A DNA stretch of 64,000 bases from NCBI RefSeq assembly GCF_900258035.1, contig NZ_OGTP01000001.1, forward strand, positions 186,001 to 250,000, given 5' to 3'. The position numbers and the translations under genes are program-made. Shown one piece after another: positions 8,478 through 17,810 of this stretch. A model generated the notes under the pieces. It had not been told where the DNA came from and did not search any database. It saw only the letters and a list, made by a program, of their open reading frames with translations. Each line of letters opens with the position of its first letter. Position 1 is the first letter of the stretch. This DNA is from Caballeronia novacaledonica (GTDB lineage: Bacteria > Pseudomonadota > Gammaproteobacteria > Burkholderiales > Burkholderiaceae).

Positions 8478-9326
8478 ATGCAGCTTTCGGTTTCTTCACG
8501 ATTCACGCCTCGCGCGTTTCTGAGCATCGCGTTCACGGGCTTCGTCGCGCTGCTGTGCTTCTGGTTGTTCGTGCTGCCGGTGGTCGTCGTCGCGCTGTCG
8601 AGCGTCGCATCGCACTGGTCCGGAACGATCCTGCCGGATGGCTTCAGCACGCGCTGGTTCGAGCGGCTGTCATCGAGCGATCTCGATGCGGTCACGACGA
8701 GTCTCGAAGTCGGCCTGGGCGTCGCGTTCATCGGCACGGCGCTCGGGCTTTGGCTCGCGCTCGCGCTGGAAGGACGCGACCGGCGCGGTCTCGGCGCGCT
8801 CGTCGATGCCGTCGCGATGATGGGCAGCGGCGTGCCGAGCGTCGTGCTCGGCCTCGCGGTGTTGATCGCGTATCACAAGCGTCCGCTCGATCTGTCCGGA
8901 TCGGCCGCGATCGTCGTGCTCGTGCAACTCGCGCTCGTGCTGCCGTTCTGCTATCGCTGCGCGGCCGCCGCGCTGCGTCCCGAACTCACGATCTTGCGCG
9001 AAGCCGCCGCGAGTCTCGGCGCACCGCCGCGAATGGTGCTCGCGCGCGTGGTATTGCCGCAACTCGTGCCCGCGATCCGCGCGAGCCTCGCGCTCGGCTT
9101 TGCGCTCTCGCTCGGCGAACTGGGCGCGACGCTGACGGTTTATCCGCCCGGATTCGCGACCGTGCCGATCGTCGTCGTGGGGCAGGTCAATCGCGGCTAC
9201 TATCTGCCGGCGTCGGCGCTCTCGCTGATCCTGCTGGCCGTATCGCTCGCGGCGCTTCTGCTGATCGCCGCTCGCGCGCCGCGCCGCGCCGCTGAACCTG
9301 CGCGAAACATCGGGAATCCGAAATAA
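8478..9326 (+). CDS. phnV: 2-aminoethylphosphonate-type ABC transporter permease 2
   Basis: A 282-residue inner-membrane permease. ATG 8478 follows the phnU stop directly and has a GGGAGG ribosome site at 8463-8468; an earlier in-frame ATG at 8433 would lie inside phnU and lacks one. About six membrane helices are present. The EAA-type loop is I-L-R-E-A-A-A-S-L-G-A-P-P-R, followed by V-L-P-Q-L-V-P-A-I. It ends the importer operon; a 225-base gap separates it from glgP. Confidence 0.72.
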   Translation: MQLSVSSRFTPRAFLSIAFTGFVALLCFWLFVLPVVVVALSSVASHWSGTILPDGFSTRWFERLSSSDLDAVTTSLEVGLGVAFIGTALGLWLALALEGRDRRGLGALVDAVAMMGSGVPSVVLGLAVLIAYHKRPLDLSGSAAIVVLVQLALVLPFCYRCAAAALRPELTILREAAASLGAPPRMVLARVVLPQLVPAIRASLALGFALSLGELGATLTVYPPGFATVPIVVVGQVNRGYYLPASALSLILLAVSLAALLLIAARAPRRAAEPARNIGNPK

Positions 9327-9551
9327 ATCTCGTCGTCATGTCAGGCCCGCGAAGCTGTGGGAAGCAATTCGCGGGCCTCGTCTCCGTTTCAGCCACGTCA
9401 TACCAAAAAAAATAAAACTGGCGTAACCTGCACATTCAGGCACGTCCGCACCCGCTTGACCGGGATCATCGCGCCAATTTGGGGCACCCCGGTGTGAACT
9501 CCCGTCATGCTTTCGCGGTCGTTGCATATGTTGCAAAAACCGGAGGTTCCG

Positions 9552-12005
9552 ATGACATCCGTCGACCTGGAATTCGACCAGCTCAACAGCACCGTCGATG
9601 CGCTCAGGCGCTCCATCTCGAACCGCCTGATGTACGGCGTCGGCAAAGATGCGGTCACTGCGCAGCCGCGCGACTGGCTACATGCCGCTGAACTGGCGGT
9701 GCGCGATCGTCTCGTCGCACGCTGGATGCGCACCACGCGGCTTCAGTATGAACAGGACGTGAAACGCGTCTACTACCTGTCGATGGAGTTTCTGATCGGC
9801 AGAACTTTCAGCAACGCGCTGCTCGCGCTCGGCATCTATGACGAGGTGCGCGACGCGCTCGCCGGCCTCGGCGTCGATCTCGCGACGCTCGAAGACCTGG
9901 AGCCGGACGCGGCGCTCGGCAACGGCGGCCTGGGGCGCCTCGCGGCCTGCTTCCTCGATTCGATGGCGACTGTCGGCGTGCCGGGCTTCGGCTATGGCAT
10001 CCGCTACGAATACGGCATGTTCCGGCAGACGATCGTCGACGGCAATCAGGTCGAGATGCCCGATTACTGGCTGCGCGCCGGCAATCCGTGGGAGTTTCCG
10101 CGCCCCGAAGTGGTGTACACCGTGCATTTCGGCGGCCGCACGGTGCAGCACGAAGATCGCACGGACTGGATCGACACCGAGCATGTCAACGCGATGGCCT
10201 ACGACACGGTCATCCCCGGCTTCGCGACGACGGCGACGAACACGCTGCGCCTGTGGTCCGCGCGCGCGACCGACGAGTTCGATCTGTCCGCGTTCAATCA
10301 GGGCGATTATCGACGCGCGGTGGAGGCGAAGAACACGTCCGAGCACGTGTCGCGGCTCTTGTATCCCGACGACTCGACGCAGGCCGGCCGCGAACTGCGT
10401 CTGCGTCAGGAATACTTCTTCGTCTCCGCGACGATGCAGGATCTGATTCGCCGCTATCAACGCACGCACACGCATTTCGGACGGCTCGCGGAAAAGGTCG
10501 CGGTGCATCTGAACGACACGCATCCGGTGCTCGCGATTCCCGAGCTGATGCGTCTGCTCGTGGACCGGCATCATCTGCCGTGGGACAAGGCGTGGAAGCT
10601 CATCCAGCAGATGTTTTCGTACACGAATCACACGTTGATGCCCGAAGCGCTCGAAACGTGGGACGTCGAGATGCTCGCGCGTCTGTTGCCGCGCCATCTG
10701 GAGATCATCTTCGAGATCAACGCGCAGTTCCTGAAGCAGGTCACCGAAAAGTTCGGGCGCGATGTCGATCTGATTCGCCGCATTTCGCTCGTCGACGAAT
10801 ACGGTCAGCGGCGCGTGCGCATGGCGCATCTCGCGATCGTCGCGAGTCACAAGGTGAACGGCGTATCGAAGCTGCATTCGCAACTGATGGTGCAGAACAT
10901 CTTCTCCGACTTCGCGCGCATGTATCCCGAGCGCTTCACCAACGTCACGAACGGCGTCACGCCGCGCCGCTGGCTTGCGCAGGCGAGTCCGTCGCTGTCC
11001 GCGCTGATCGACAAGCGGCTCGGACCGCGCTGGCGCACCGATCTCTTCGAGCTCGGCCGTCTGCGCGAATGGCGCGACGATCCCGAGTTCTGCAAGGCCT
11101 TCCACGACGCGAAGTTCGCCAGCAAGCTCCGGCTGGTGGAACGCGCCAAACGCGACGCCAACGCGATCATCAATCCGGAAGCGCTGTTCGACTTGCAGGT
11201 GAAGCGCATTCACGAATACAAGCGGCAACTGCTCAACATCCTGTACGTGATCGTGCGCTACAACCGCATCCGCGAGAATCCGGAGCAGGACTGGACGCCG
11301 CGCGTCGTGATGTTCGCGGGCAAGGCGGCTTCGGCGTACAAGATGGCGAAGAACATCATCAAGCTCATCAACGATGTGTCGAAGCGCATCAACGCGGACC
11401 CGCTCATCGGCGACCGGCTGAAGGTCGGCTTCATTCCGAACTATGGCGTAAGCGTGGCCGAGCTCATTATTCCGGCGGCGGATTTGTCGGAGCAAATTTC
11501 GATGGCCGGCACCGAAGCATCCGGTACCGGTAACATGAAGCTCGCGCTGAACGGCGCGCTGACCATCGGCACGCTCGATGGCGCGAACATCGAAATCTGC
11601 GATGCGGTCGGGCGCGAGAACATCTTCATCTTCGGCAACACGACGGACGAGATCGAGTCGCTGCGCGCGGCGGGTTACCGGCCGCGGCAGATTTACGAGG
11701 AGAACGCGGAACTGAAACTCGCGCTTGATCAGATTCGCCTCGGGCATTTCTCGCCGGAAGAGCCGCATCGCTTCTACGACATCTTCCACACGCTCGTGGA
11801 CTGGGGCGATCACTACATGGTGCTCGCCGACTTCGACAGCTTCGACAAGACGCAAACCGAAGTCGACCTCAAGTTCCGCGACAAGGACGCGTGGACGAAG
11901 AGCGCGATCGAGAATGTCGCGGGCATGGGCATCTTCTCGTCGGATCGCACGATCGCGGAGTATGCGCGCGACATCTGGCGCGTCGAGCCGCTGCAGGTGA
12001 CCTGA
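9552..12005 (+). CDS. glgP: Glycogen/alpha-glucan phosphorylase
   Basis: 817 residues, the normal family length. It catalyses phosphorolysis of alpha-1,4-glucans to glucose 1-phosphate in the cytoplasm, using pyridoxal phosphate. The hallmark block [16 protein letters not shown] is complete, and Lys663 in it carries the cofactor. Other conserved blocks are [11 protein letters not shown] near residue 120, N-D-T-H-P-V near 320 and N-G-V-T-P-R-R-W near 470. ATG 9552 is preferred over ATG 9507 because a GGAGG site lies at 9542-9546. No other glg gene is adjacent, so it stands alone rather than in a glgBXA operon. Confidence 0.95.
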   Translation: MTSVDLEFDQLNSTVDALRRSISNRLMYGVGKDAVTAQPRDWLHAAELAVRDRLVARWMRTTRLQYEQDVKRVYYLSMEFLIGRTFSNALLALGIYDEVRDALAGLGVDLATLEDLEPDAALGNGGLGRLAACFLDSMATVGVPGFGYGIRYEYGMFRQTIVDGNQVEMPDYWLRAGNPWEFPRPEVVYTVHFGGRTVQHEDRTDWIDTEHVNAMAYDTVIPGFATTATNTLRLWSARATDEFDLSAFNQGDYRRAVEAKNTSEHVSRLLYPDDSTQAGRELRLRQEYFFVSATMQDLIRRYQRTHTHFGRLAEKVAVHLNDTHPVLAIPELMRLLVDRHHLPWDKAWKLIQQMFSYTNHTLMPEALETWDVEMLARLLPRHLEIIFEINAQFLKQVTEKFGRDVDLIRRISLVDEYGQRRVRMAHLAIVASHKVNGVSKLHSQLMVQNIFSDFARMYPERFTNVTNGVTPRRWLAQASPSLSALIDKRLGPRWRTDLFELGRLREWRDDPEFCKAFHDAKFASKLRLVERAKRDANAIINPEALFDLQVKRIHEYKRQLLNILYVIVRYNRIRENPEQDWTPRVVMFAGKAASAYKMAKNIIKLINDVSKRINADPLIGDRLKVGFIPNYGVSVAELIIPAADLSEQISMAGTEASGTGNMKLALNGALTIGTLDGANIEICDAVGRENIFIFGNTTDEIESLRAAGYRPRQIYEENAELKLALDQIRLGHFSPEEPHRFYDIFHTLVDWGDHYMVLADFDSFDKTQTEVDLKFRDKDAWTKSAIENVAGMGIFSSDRTIAEYARDIWRVEPLQVT

Positions 12006-12013
12006 TAACGCGC

Positions 12014-12331
12014 TCAGTGCCGCGTGACGCGGGTCACGCGGCCGAGCGTCGCGTTGGGGAAATGCGCGGTGAGTATGCCGATCACGTCGTTGATGTCTTC
12101 GCTGTCGGTCTCGACATAGAGTTTCGTGCAATCGTGCAGGCGGCTCGTCTCGACGATATACGCCTGCGCGCCCGCGCCGAACGCATGCGCGAGCACTTCA
12201 CGCGCGGGCGACGAGTCGAGGCCCGGAACGGTCAGATCGAAGGCGACGCAGTGACGCGTTTCGCGGCGGCGCGGCGAGCCGCCGCCGAGCGCTTGAAGAA
12301 GGACGGATGAATCGGACGTGCGGAAGTCCAT
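12014..12331 (-). CDS. Small hypothetical protein, unknown function
   Basis: A 105-residue protein convergent with glgP. The sequence alternates beta-like and helical segments: H-C-V-A-F-D-L-T-V, then S-P-A-R-E-V-L-A-H-A-F-G-A-G-A, then T-K-L-Y-V-E-T-D-S. The balanced composition suggests a real folded domain rather than a shadow of the high-GC opposite strand. I chose the Met at 12331; a start at 12367 would add 12 residues, and neither has a clear ribosome site. No motif identifies a function. It lies 8 bases from the glgP stop. Confidence 0.5.
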   Translation of the reverse strand: MDFRTSDSSVLLQALGGGSPRRRETRHCVAFDLTVPGLDSSPAREVLAHAFGAGAQAYIVETSRLHDCTKLYVETDSEDINDVIGILTAHFPNATLGRVTRVTRH

Positions 12332-12441
12332 CGATGGAAGCCGTCCGGCGACGGCTCGTAGTGGCAACGCTTGTACTCTAGCTTCGCGGGCCTAAATGCC
12401 GGGCTAAAGTGACGCGTCGCCGCATAAAGAGCGTATCAAGA

Positions 12442-12846
12442 TCACGCTTGCGGCTTCGCTGCAACGCTCGCCGCGTGTTTCGCGACCGCTTCGCCGACGA
12501 GCGCCGCCACTTTGTCGGCGAATTCCTGATCCTTCGTGATGAGCACTTCGCGCTCGCCGTCGGGCGTCGCGACCATCAACTGATAGATCACGTCCTGCGT
12601 GATCCACGTGAGATAGCCCACCACGGCGATCATCACGCCGAGCACGAGCGCCGGGCCCGAGCCGGTGAAAATGCCCGCGGCGAGCACGACGAGTCCGATC
12701 ACAGCGATGCTGACGGGCAGCGGCTTCTGGCGTGGAATCATCACGACGCGGGCGGCGCGCAAGTCGCGCAGCGGAATCATTTGTCCCGACGCCGACAGGC
12801 CGGCGCGCGAGAGCGTGACGCCGCGTTCGTTGAAAGGTGTATCCAT
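12442..12846 (-). CDS. DUF6232 family membrane protein
   Basis: A 134-residue protein starting M-D-T-P-F-N-E-R-G-V-T, the usual opening of DUF6232 proteins. Two hydrophobic stretches (about residues 45-60 and 64-82) form a membrane hairpin. The C-terminal ~45 residues (V-A-T-P-D-G-E-R-E-V-L and following) are soluble. The predicted PH-like fold of the family suggests a membrane-associated scaffold, but no function is known. Its promoter region holds the palindrome at 12895-12910. Confidence 0.78.
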   Translation of the reverse strand: MDTPFNERGVTLSRAGLSASGQMIPLRDLRAARVVMIPRQKPLPVSIAVIGLVVLAAGIFTGSGPALVLGVMIAVVGYLTWITQDVIYQLMVATPDGEREVLITKDQEFADKVAALVGEAVAKHAASVAAKPQA

Positions 12847-13189
12847 AAGAGTCTTAGTAGCTTATAAGGTCGATGAAACCGGTGGACTCATAGTGTGGAA
12901 ATTGTTCCACTCTCCCGAGGCCGACCCGCGCGTTCCCGGTCCGCATGACCAAGTGTTCCAAATTGTCGGATTCTCGCGGCGCTTGCGCCGCCAGAGTTGC
13001 GCATCTTAAACCATCAAACACGCCGGGAGCGCCGAAGCGGTCCTGTCACGTTGCAGGCGGCGAATGGAAAGCCTTCTTGTCAAATGCCGACCGCTCGCGC
13101 GATGATGGGAAGGAAATCGAGCACACGACACCGTTGCGGCGAAGATGCCGCGTGCAGGACCCTGCTGTCTTTCCTTTGAGGAGAAGAAC
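12847..13189. other. Intergenic region between the divergent DUF6232 and CBS-BON genes
   Basis: 343 bases without a convincing gene. It must carry both divergent promoters. It holds the perfect palindrome at 12895-12910 and a related half-copy, G-T-G-T-T-C-C-A-A-A-T-T-G, at about 12953-12965. The short open frames here have shadow-like composition. Confidence 0.6.
12895..12910. promoter_or_regulatory. Perfect 16-bp palindrome, candidate operator
   Basis: GTGGAA-ATTG-TTCCAC lies 49 bases upstream of the DUF6232 start codon. Arms of six bases match perfectly. The size and position suit a regulator binding site; the cognate factor is unknown. Confidence 0.45.
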
Positions 13190-13885
13190 GTGCGAGCTGC
13201 CGACATCATGACGACTTCGATCATTTCCGCCACGCCGGACATGTCCGTACGCCTGGCCGCAGGAACGATGGTGTTCGCCGGGCTCAGCGGGTTGCCCGTG
13301 ATCGACGAATCGGGAAAGCTGCTGGGCATGATTACGGAAGGCGATCTGATGCATCGCACGGAGATCGGAACCGGCGTCACGAGTTGCACGTGGTGGCGCG
13401 AACTGGTCGAATCTACTACCGGGCTGGCGAGTCAGTATGTGAAGGAGCACGGGCGAAAGGTCAGAGACGTGATGTCCACCGACATCACGACGGTGACGGA
13501 GGACTGTCCGGTGGCCGATATCGCCGAGTTGTTCGAACGTCGGCGCATCAAGCGTGTGCCCGTGTTGCGCGACGGAAAGGTCGTGGGCGTCGTGAGCCGC
13601 ACGACCCTGATTCGCGCGCTCGTCACCATGGCGCCCGATACGCCCGTCGAGTCGGAGTTCAGCGACGAGGCGATCCGCGAAGGCGTGCTTGCCGCCATGA
13701 ACGGCCGCCCCTGGGCGCTCGCGCAGCGCTATGTCATTGTCGAAGACGGGATCGTGCATCTCTGGGGGCCCGTCGTCAGTGCGGACGAAAGCAACGCGCT
13801 TCGCGTCGCGGCGGAGAATGTGCCGGGCGTCCGGGACGTCGTCGCGCACTTCGGCCTTTCGCCTGGAACGCCGTCGGAGGATTGA
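13190..13885 (+). CDS. CBS-pair protein with C-terminal BON domain
   Basis: 231 residues beginning with GTG 13190, which has a GAGGAG site at 13178-13183; the open frame from 13145 lacks one. The first CBS domain (residues 1-60) contains A-A-D-I-M-T-T and G-L-P-V-I-D. The second (about 95-155) contains V-R-D-V-M-S-T-D and the I-K-R-V-P-V-L-R stretch. The last ~70 residues form a BON domain (Y-V-I-V-E-D-G-I-V-H-L-W-G-P-V, then V-P-G-V-R-D-V-V). CBS pairs bind adenosyl ligands and BON domains bind membranes or ligands, so this is probably a stress or energy-status sensor. The partner is unknown. Confidence 0.85.
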   Translation: MRAADIMTTSIISATPDMSVRLAAGTMVFAGLSGLPVIDESGKLLGMITEGDLMHRTEIGTGVTSCTWWRELVESTTGLASQYVKEHGRKVRDVMSTDITTVTEDCPVADIAELFERRRIKRVPVLRDGKVVGVVSRTTLIRALVTMAPDTPVESEFSDEAIREGVLAAMNGRPWALAQRYVIVEDGIVHLWGPVVSADESNALRVAAENVPGVRDVVAHFGLSPGTPSED

Positions 13886-13947
13886 AGGGTCAGTGCGCCG
13901 TTGCCGATGCGCAAGCGCTCGCGTTCATCGGAGAATGCGCATGACCA

Positions 13948-14202
13948 TCACGGGGCGCGAAGCTGTGGATTGACCGCAACGTATCGCTCCAGAAAGGCCA
14001 GAAGATCATCCGACCCCGGACGCGTTCCCCATCCGCTGCCGCAATTGATCAGCGCCAATGCCATCCACGAGTCGGGAGGATGCACGTCTTCAAGGATTGT
14101 CGACCCTTGGTAGACCACCAAACGACCCGTCACCGACTGAAATTCAGCGATCAACTCGCGGTCATTCAATCGGAGCACTGCCTGCACCGCATTCTTTCTC
14201 AT
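13948..14202 (-). CDS. Small hypothetical protein, unknown function
   Basis: 84 residues. The Met at 14202 is chosen because a GAGGT ribosome site lies six bases upstream on the minus strand; the open frame continues to 14385 but without one. The sequence is well ordered (A-V-L-R-L-N-D-R-E-L-I-A-E-F, then D-D-L-L-A-F-L-E-R-Y-V) and of mixed composition. It converges on the CBS-BON gene. I do not recognise the family. Confidence 0.55.
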   Translation of the reverse strand: MRKNAVQAVLRLNDRELIAEFQSVTGRLVVYQGSTILEDVHPPDSWMALALINCGSGWGTRPGSDDLLAFLERYVAVNPQLRAP

Positions 14203-14685
14203 CGCGACCTCGTGTCCGACGCCACGTTGTGCATTGCACCACAAAACGCGGTGCGACGTACGAGAAGATTCGGTGACCGATTGAAACGCGCGAATTGACA
14301 CACGCGCATGGGTCGCGTTCATGATCGTGAGGAAAGTCCGCTGCATGCGGCGCTTTCCTATCATGAAAGCAGACCTCAATAGCAAGGTTCGAAGGAACCG
14401 GACGAGTCGGACAGGAAATAACGCGTGTGCTGCTCAATGCGAAGCATTGGCCACACTGTCAGTGGTTAACGGCACCGCACGAAGTTTCTTGAGGCATTAA
14501 CGCCAATAAATGCGCGGATTCGAAGAAACCCTCAACAACGCCGTTTATCGCTCGATGACGCGCCCCCCTGACACGCGTCTGTAACGCCCGAAACCAATAA
14601 TCCCCGGCGCCCGAACCTACAAAGACACATCCACGGGCCGGTCGCTCATCGCGGCACGTATTGCAACGAAATCGGGGATTCACAC
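14203..14685. other. Long intergenic region upstream of the chemosensory-like operon
   Basis: 483 bases between divergent genes, with no credible coding frame. It contains the long hairpin at 14320-14365 and must hold the promoter of the four-gene operon. I could not identify a sigma-28 or sigma-54 promoter by eye. Confidence 0.6.
14320..14365. repeat. Long imperfect hairpin
   Basis: Nested arms CATGAT / AGGAAAG / CCGC close on a TGCAT loop with GCGG / CTTTCCT / ATCATG, with small bulges (cgtg, t, cg). That is about 17 paired bases. It is not followed by a T-run on either strand, so it is not an ordinary terminator. It lies between a small minus-strand gene and the kinase operon. Confidence 0.55.
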
Positions 14686-17067
14686 ATGACCATACGTCAT
14701 CGCATTGTCTTGCTCGTCGTCCTGATGCTGACGGCGCTCGCTGTGATCGGCGGCTACGCCGTCAAGCAGACTCGCGACAGTTCCATCGAAGTACATCAGG
14801 TCACGCAGGGCGTGGTGCCGAGCGCGCTCGCTTCAGCCGATCTCGTCGCGCAGGTGAAGGACGTCCAGATCGCGACGATGACGCTGGTCTACGCGCCGGA
14901 CCCGCAGATCGCCGCGCAGGCCCGCGAGCTGCTCGCGAAGCGCGAGGACACGCTCAAGGCCGCGCTCGATCTTCAGGACAAGGAGGCGGACGGCGCCGCA
15001 CAGAAGGGGCTCGTCGTGCAGGCGCGCGAAAGTCTCGCGAACTACTTCGACGCGATCAAGCAGACTGCGGACATGCAGGCGGCGGGCAAGAGCGCGTTTG
15101 CGCAGGCGTTTCTGTTCGCGAACGTCGCGCAATACAAGGACGAGCTTCAGGGCATCGTCGAGACCTTGCGCATCGAGAAGAACCGTCAGAAGGACGCGGC
15201 CATCGACTCGCTGAACGACGCGCTCGCGACGACCAGCGCGACCATCGCGGCGGCGACGGGTGTCGCGGTGGCCGTTCTCATCGGCATCAGCGTGCTGCTG
15301 TACCGGCAAATCTCGCTTCCGCTGAGCCGCATGCAGACGATGATGAGCGAGATCGCATCGAGCCAGGACTTCACGCGCCGCGTGCCGGTCGGGCGCATGG
15401 ACGAGATCGGCTGCTCGATCGTCGCGTTCAACGGCATGATCGAGAAGATCCAGGAAAGCTCGCTTCAGTTGAAGCAGCGCACCGCCGATATCCAGGCGAT
15501 ACTGCAGAACATGCCGCAGGGCATTCTCACGGTGGTGCCGGGCGCGGCGATTCACCCGGAATATTCGGCGTTTCTCGAAGCGATCTTCGAAACGAATGCG
15601 CTCGCGGGGCGTCCGGTGCTGGACGTGGTGTTCGGCAACACGGACATCGGCAGCGACGAACTGGCGCAACTGGATGCGGCCATCGACGCGTGCCTCGGCG
15701 AAGACATCATGAACTTCGATTTCAACCGGCACTTGCTCGTCGATGAAGTCGTGAAGGACATGGGCGACGGCAGGAAGAAAGTGCTCGATCTGAGCTGGTC
15801 GGCCATCACGAACGAAGAAGGCGTGATCGTGCGGCTCATGCTCTGCGTGCGCGATGTGACGGAACTGAAGGCGCTCGCGGCGGAAGCGGGCGAGCAGCGC
15901 CGCAGACTCGACATGATCGGCGAAGTGCTCGCGATCAGCCAGGAGAAGTTCGAGCGCTTCATGCAGAGCGCGGCGAGCTTCGTGGGCGAGAACGAGCGCA
16001 TCATTCGCGAGCACGACATTCCGAGCAAGGAAGCGATCGCGCAACTGTTCCGCAACATGCATACCGTGAAGGGCAATGCGCGCACGTACAGCCTTCAGCA
16101 TCTGACGGGCGTCGTTCACGATACCGAGCAGCGGTACGACGCGCTGCGCCAGCCGGACGGCGACACGCTCTGGAACCGCGACGAGATGATCGCGGACCTC
16201 GAACGCGTGCGCGCGGCGCTGCAAAGCTATGCGACGGTCAACGACGTGAGCCTGGGCCGCAAGACATCGAGTTCGCGCGACGATTCGGCCAGCTATCTGC
16301 GGATCGATCGCGAGTTCATCCAGAAGAACATCGAACTGCTCGCAGCCGCCGATGCGAACGACGCGCAGGCGCTCGGCTCGGTGCGCGACTCGCTGCATCG
16401 CATGCTGTCGATTCTCGATACGGAGAGCATTGCAAGCGCGCTCGAAGCGCCGGTGGATTCGTTGCCATCGCTCGCGAAGGAACTCGGCAAGGAAGCGCCG
16501 CGCGTCAGCATCGAAGATAACGGCTATCGCGTTAGCAGCGGGTTCTCCGGCCCGCTCGCGAATGTTTTCACGCATCTCTTGCGCAACAGCATCGACCACG
16601 GCATCGAGACGGCCAGCGAGCGCGTCGCGCTCGGCAAGCCGGACGCGGGCTCGATCCGTATCGACGTGAACATGGAAGGCGACGCGCTGCGCATCGCACT
16701 CGCCGACGACGGTCGCGGTCTCGCGCTCGACAGAATTCGCAAGACCGCCATCGAGCGTGGCTGGCTTGACACGAACGTCAGGCTCGACGACGAAGCCGTC
16801 GCGGAGCTGATTTTCCGGCCGGGGTTCTCCACGGCGCAAAGCGTGACCGAGGTATCGGGCCGGGGTGTCGGCATGGATGCCGTGCGCGAGTTCGTCGCAC
16901 GCGAGGGCGGCCGCATCGAGTTGCGCTTCATCGACGGACAGCGCGGCGCTGCGTATCGCAAGTTCGAAACGATCGTCTTTCTGCCTGCCGGCAAGGCGGT
17001 GGACAGTCTGGGCGTTTCGTCGTCTCAGGAAGAAGCAGAAAGCGGCTCTGCCGCAGTGATCGGATAA
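14686..17067 (+). CDS. Membrane-bound CheA-like histidine kinase (HAMP-PAS-Hpt-HATPase, no CheW domain)
   Basis: 793 residues. Two membrane helices (about 5-27 and 186-206) flank a ~158-residue helical periplasmic domain of four-helix-bundle type. A HAMP segment (207-259) and a PAS-like region (266-392) follow. The Hpt/P1 helix bundle (about 420-515) has the phosphoacceptor His459 in N-M-H-T-V-K-G-N. The HATPase (about 600-768) has the CheA-type N-box L-L-R-N-S-I-D-H-G, then D-D-G-R-G-L and G-R-G-V-G-M-D. Classical CheA proteins are soluble and end in a CheW-like P5 domain; both properties differ here. It heads an operon with MCP-like, CheX-like and CheY genes, so it probably phosphorylates that CheY in response to its own periplasmic signal. 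Confidence 0.85.
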   Translation: MTIRHRIVLLVVLMLTALAVIGGYAVKQTRDSSIEVHQVTQGVVPSALASADLVAQVKDVQIATMTLVYAPDPQIAAQARELLAKREDTLKAALDLQDKEADGAAQKGLVVQARESLANYFDAIKQTADMQAAGKSAFAQAFLFANVAQYKDELQGIVETLRIEKNRQKDAAIDSLNDALATTSATIAAATGVAVAVLIGISVLLYRQISLPLSRMQTMMSEIASSQDFTRRVPVGRMDEIGCSIVAFNGMIEKIQESSLQLKQRTADIQAILQNMPQGILTVVPGAAIHPEYSAFLEAIFETNALAGRPVLDVVFGNTDIGSDELAQLDAAIDACLGEDIMNFDFNRHLLVDEVVKDMGDGRKKVLDLSWSAITNEEGVIVRLMLCVRDVTELKALAAEAGEQRRRLDMIGEVLAISQEKFERFMQSAASFVGENERIIREHDIPSKEAIAQLFRNMHTVKGNARTYSLQHLTGVVHDTEQRYDALRQPDGDTLWNRDEMIADLERVRAALQSYATVNDVSLGRKTSSSRDDSASYLRIDREFIQKNIELLAAADANDAQALGSVRDSLHRMLSILDTESIASALEAPVDSLPSLAKELGKEAPRVSIEDNGYRVSSGFSGPLANVFTHLLRNSIDHGIETASERVALGKPDAGSIRIDVNMEGDALRIALADDGRGLALDRIRKTAIERGWLDTNVRLDDEAVAELIFRPGFSTAQSVTEVSGRGVGMDAVREFVAREGGRIELRFIDGQRGAAYRKFETIVFLPAGKAVDSLGVSSSQEEAESGSAAVIG

Positions 17068-17081
17068 AGAAGGTGATTGCA

Positions 17082-17810
17082 ATGGAGTACAAGTGGATGG
17101 CGGCCTGCGCGGCTGTGTTGATCGTCGCGGCAATGACGATCTGGGCGCGGCAGATGAAATCTGGGCATGCGCGCGCGCGGCTCAGGCAAGACGAAGCGTT
17201 TCAGGCGCGGCTCGAGGCGATCGAGGCTTCACATTGCGACGCGCTGAAAGCGAGCGAGCAGCGCATCGACGCGATGTCCGAACTGACGGCGTCGCTGCAA
17301 AGCGAGCTCGAACATGCGCGGACCGAACACGAGGACTTGCGCAACAAGCTCGACGCATCCCGCGCACAGGTGGACGAATGGCTCAGGCAGGCGAGCCACA
17401 TCGCGGATGAAGCCGCGCGGCTCAAGACCCTCTCGCTCACGTTCGAACGCTGGCACGAGCAGATGATCTCGCTGATGGCGCAGAACCGCGACATGCATGC
17501 GAAGAACCAGGAGCTTTCGGCAATCGTGCAGCACGTGCTGATCGTGTCGCTGAACGCGTCGATCGAAGCGGCGCGCGCGGGTGCGGCGGGACGCGGATTC
17601 TCCATCGTCGCGAGTGAAGTGCGCGCGCTGGCGTCGCGTTCGCAGGAACTGTCGAAGAGCTATCGCGACAGTCTGCTGCGCAACGATCTCACGACCGCCG
17701 CGACGTTTCAGGACATTCAGGCGGGCGGCAAGATGATCACCGCATCGCTGGGCAGCGTGGAGATGCTGGCGGGCCGGTTCCAGTCGACGATCGAGCAGGT
17801 GGCCGCGTGA
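17082..17810 (+). CDS. Mini methyl-accepting-type protein (single membrane helix plus short signalling tip)
   Basis: 242 residues from ATG 17082, which has AAGAAGG at 17066-17072; a GTG at 17073 is too close to that site. One N-terminal membrane helix (about 5-21) leads into a long coiled coil (30-120). A chemoreceptor hairpin tip follows at about 148-186 (V-S-L-N-A-S-I-E-A-A-R-A-G, then G-R-G-F-S-I-V-A-S-E-V-R). There is no ligand-binding domain, no HAMP and little methylation helix, so it is far shorter than a usual ~550-residue receptor. Its place after the CheA-like kinase suggests it scaffolds or modulates that kinase. It overlaps the next gene by four bases. Confidence 0.8.
   Translation: MEYKWMAACAAVLIVAAMTIWARQMKSGHARARLRQDEAFQARLEAIEASHCDALKASEQRIDAMSELTASLQSELEHARTEHEDLRNKLDASRAQVDEWLRQASHIADEAARLKTLSLTFERWHEQMISLMAQNRDMHAKNQELSAIVQHVLIVSLNASIEAARAGAAGRGFSIVASEVRALASRSQELSKSYRDSLLRNDLTTAATFQDIQAGGKMITASLGSVEMLAGRFQSTIEQVAA

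Noticed and set aside
9678..12131. 817-codon open frame on the minus strand opposite glgP
   Set aside because: It mirrors the glgP frame exactly, its sequence is Arg/His/Asp-rich without any family pattern, and glgP on the plus strand has complete motifs. Shadow frame of high-GC coding DNA.
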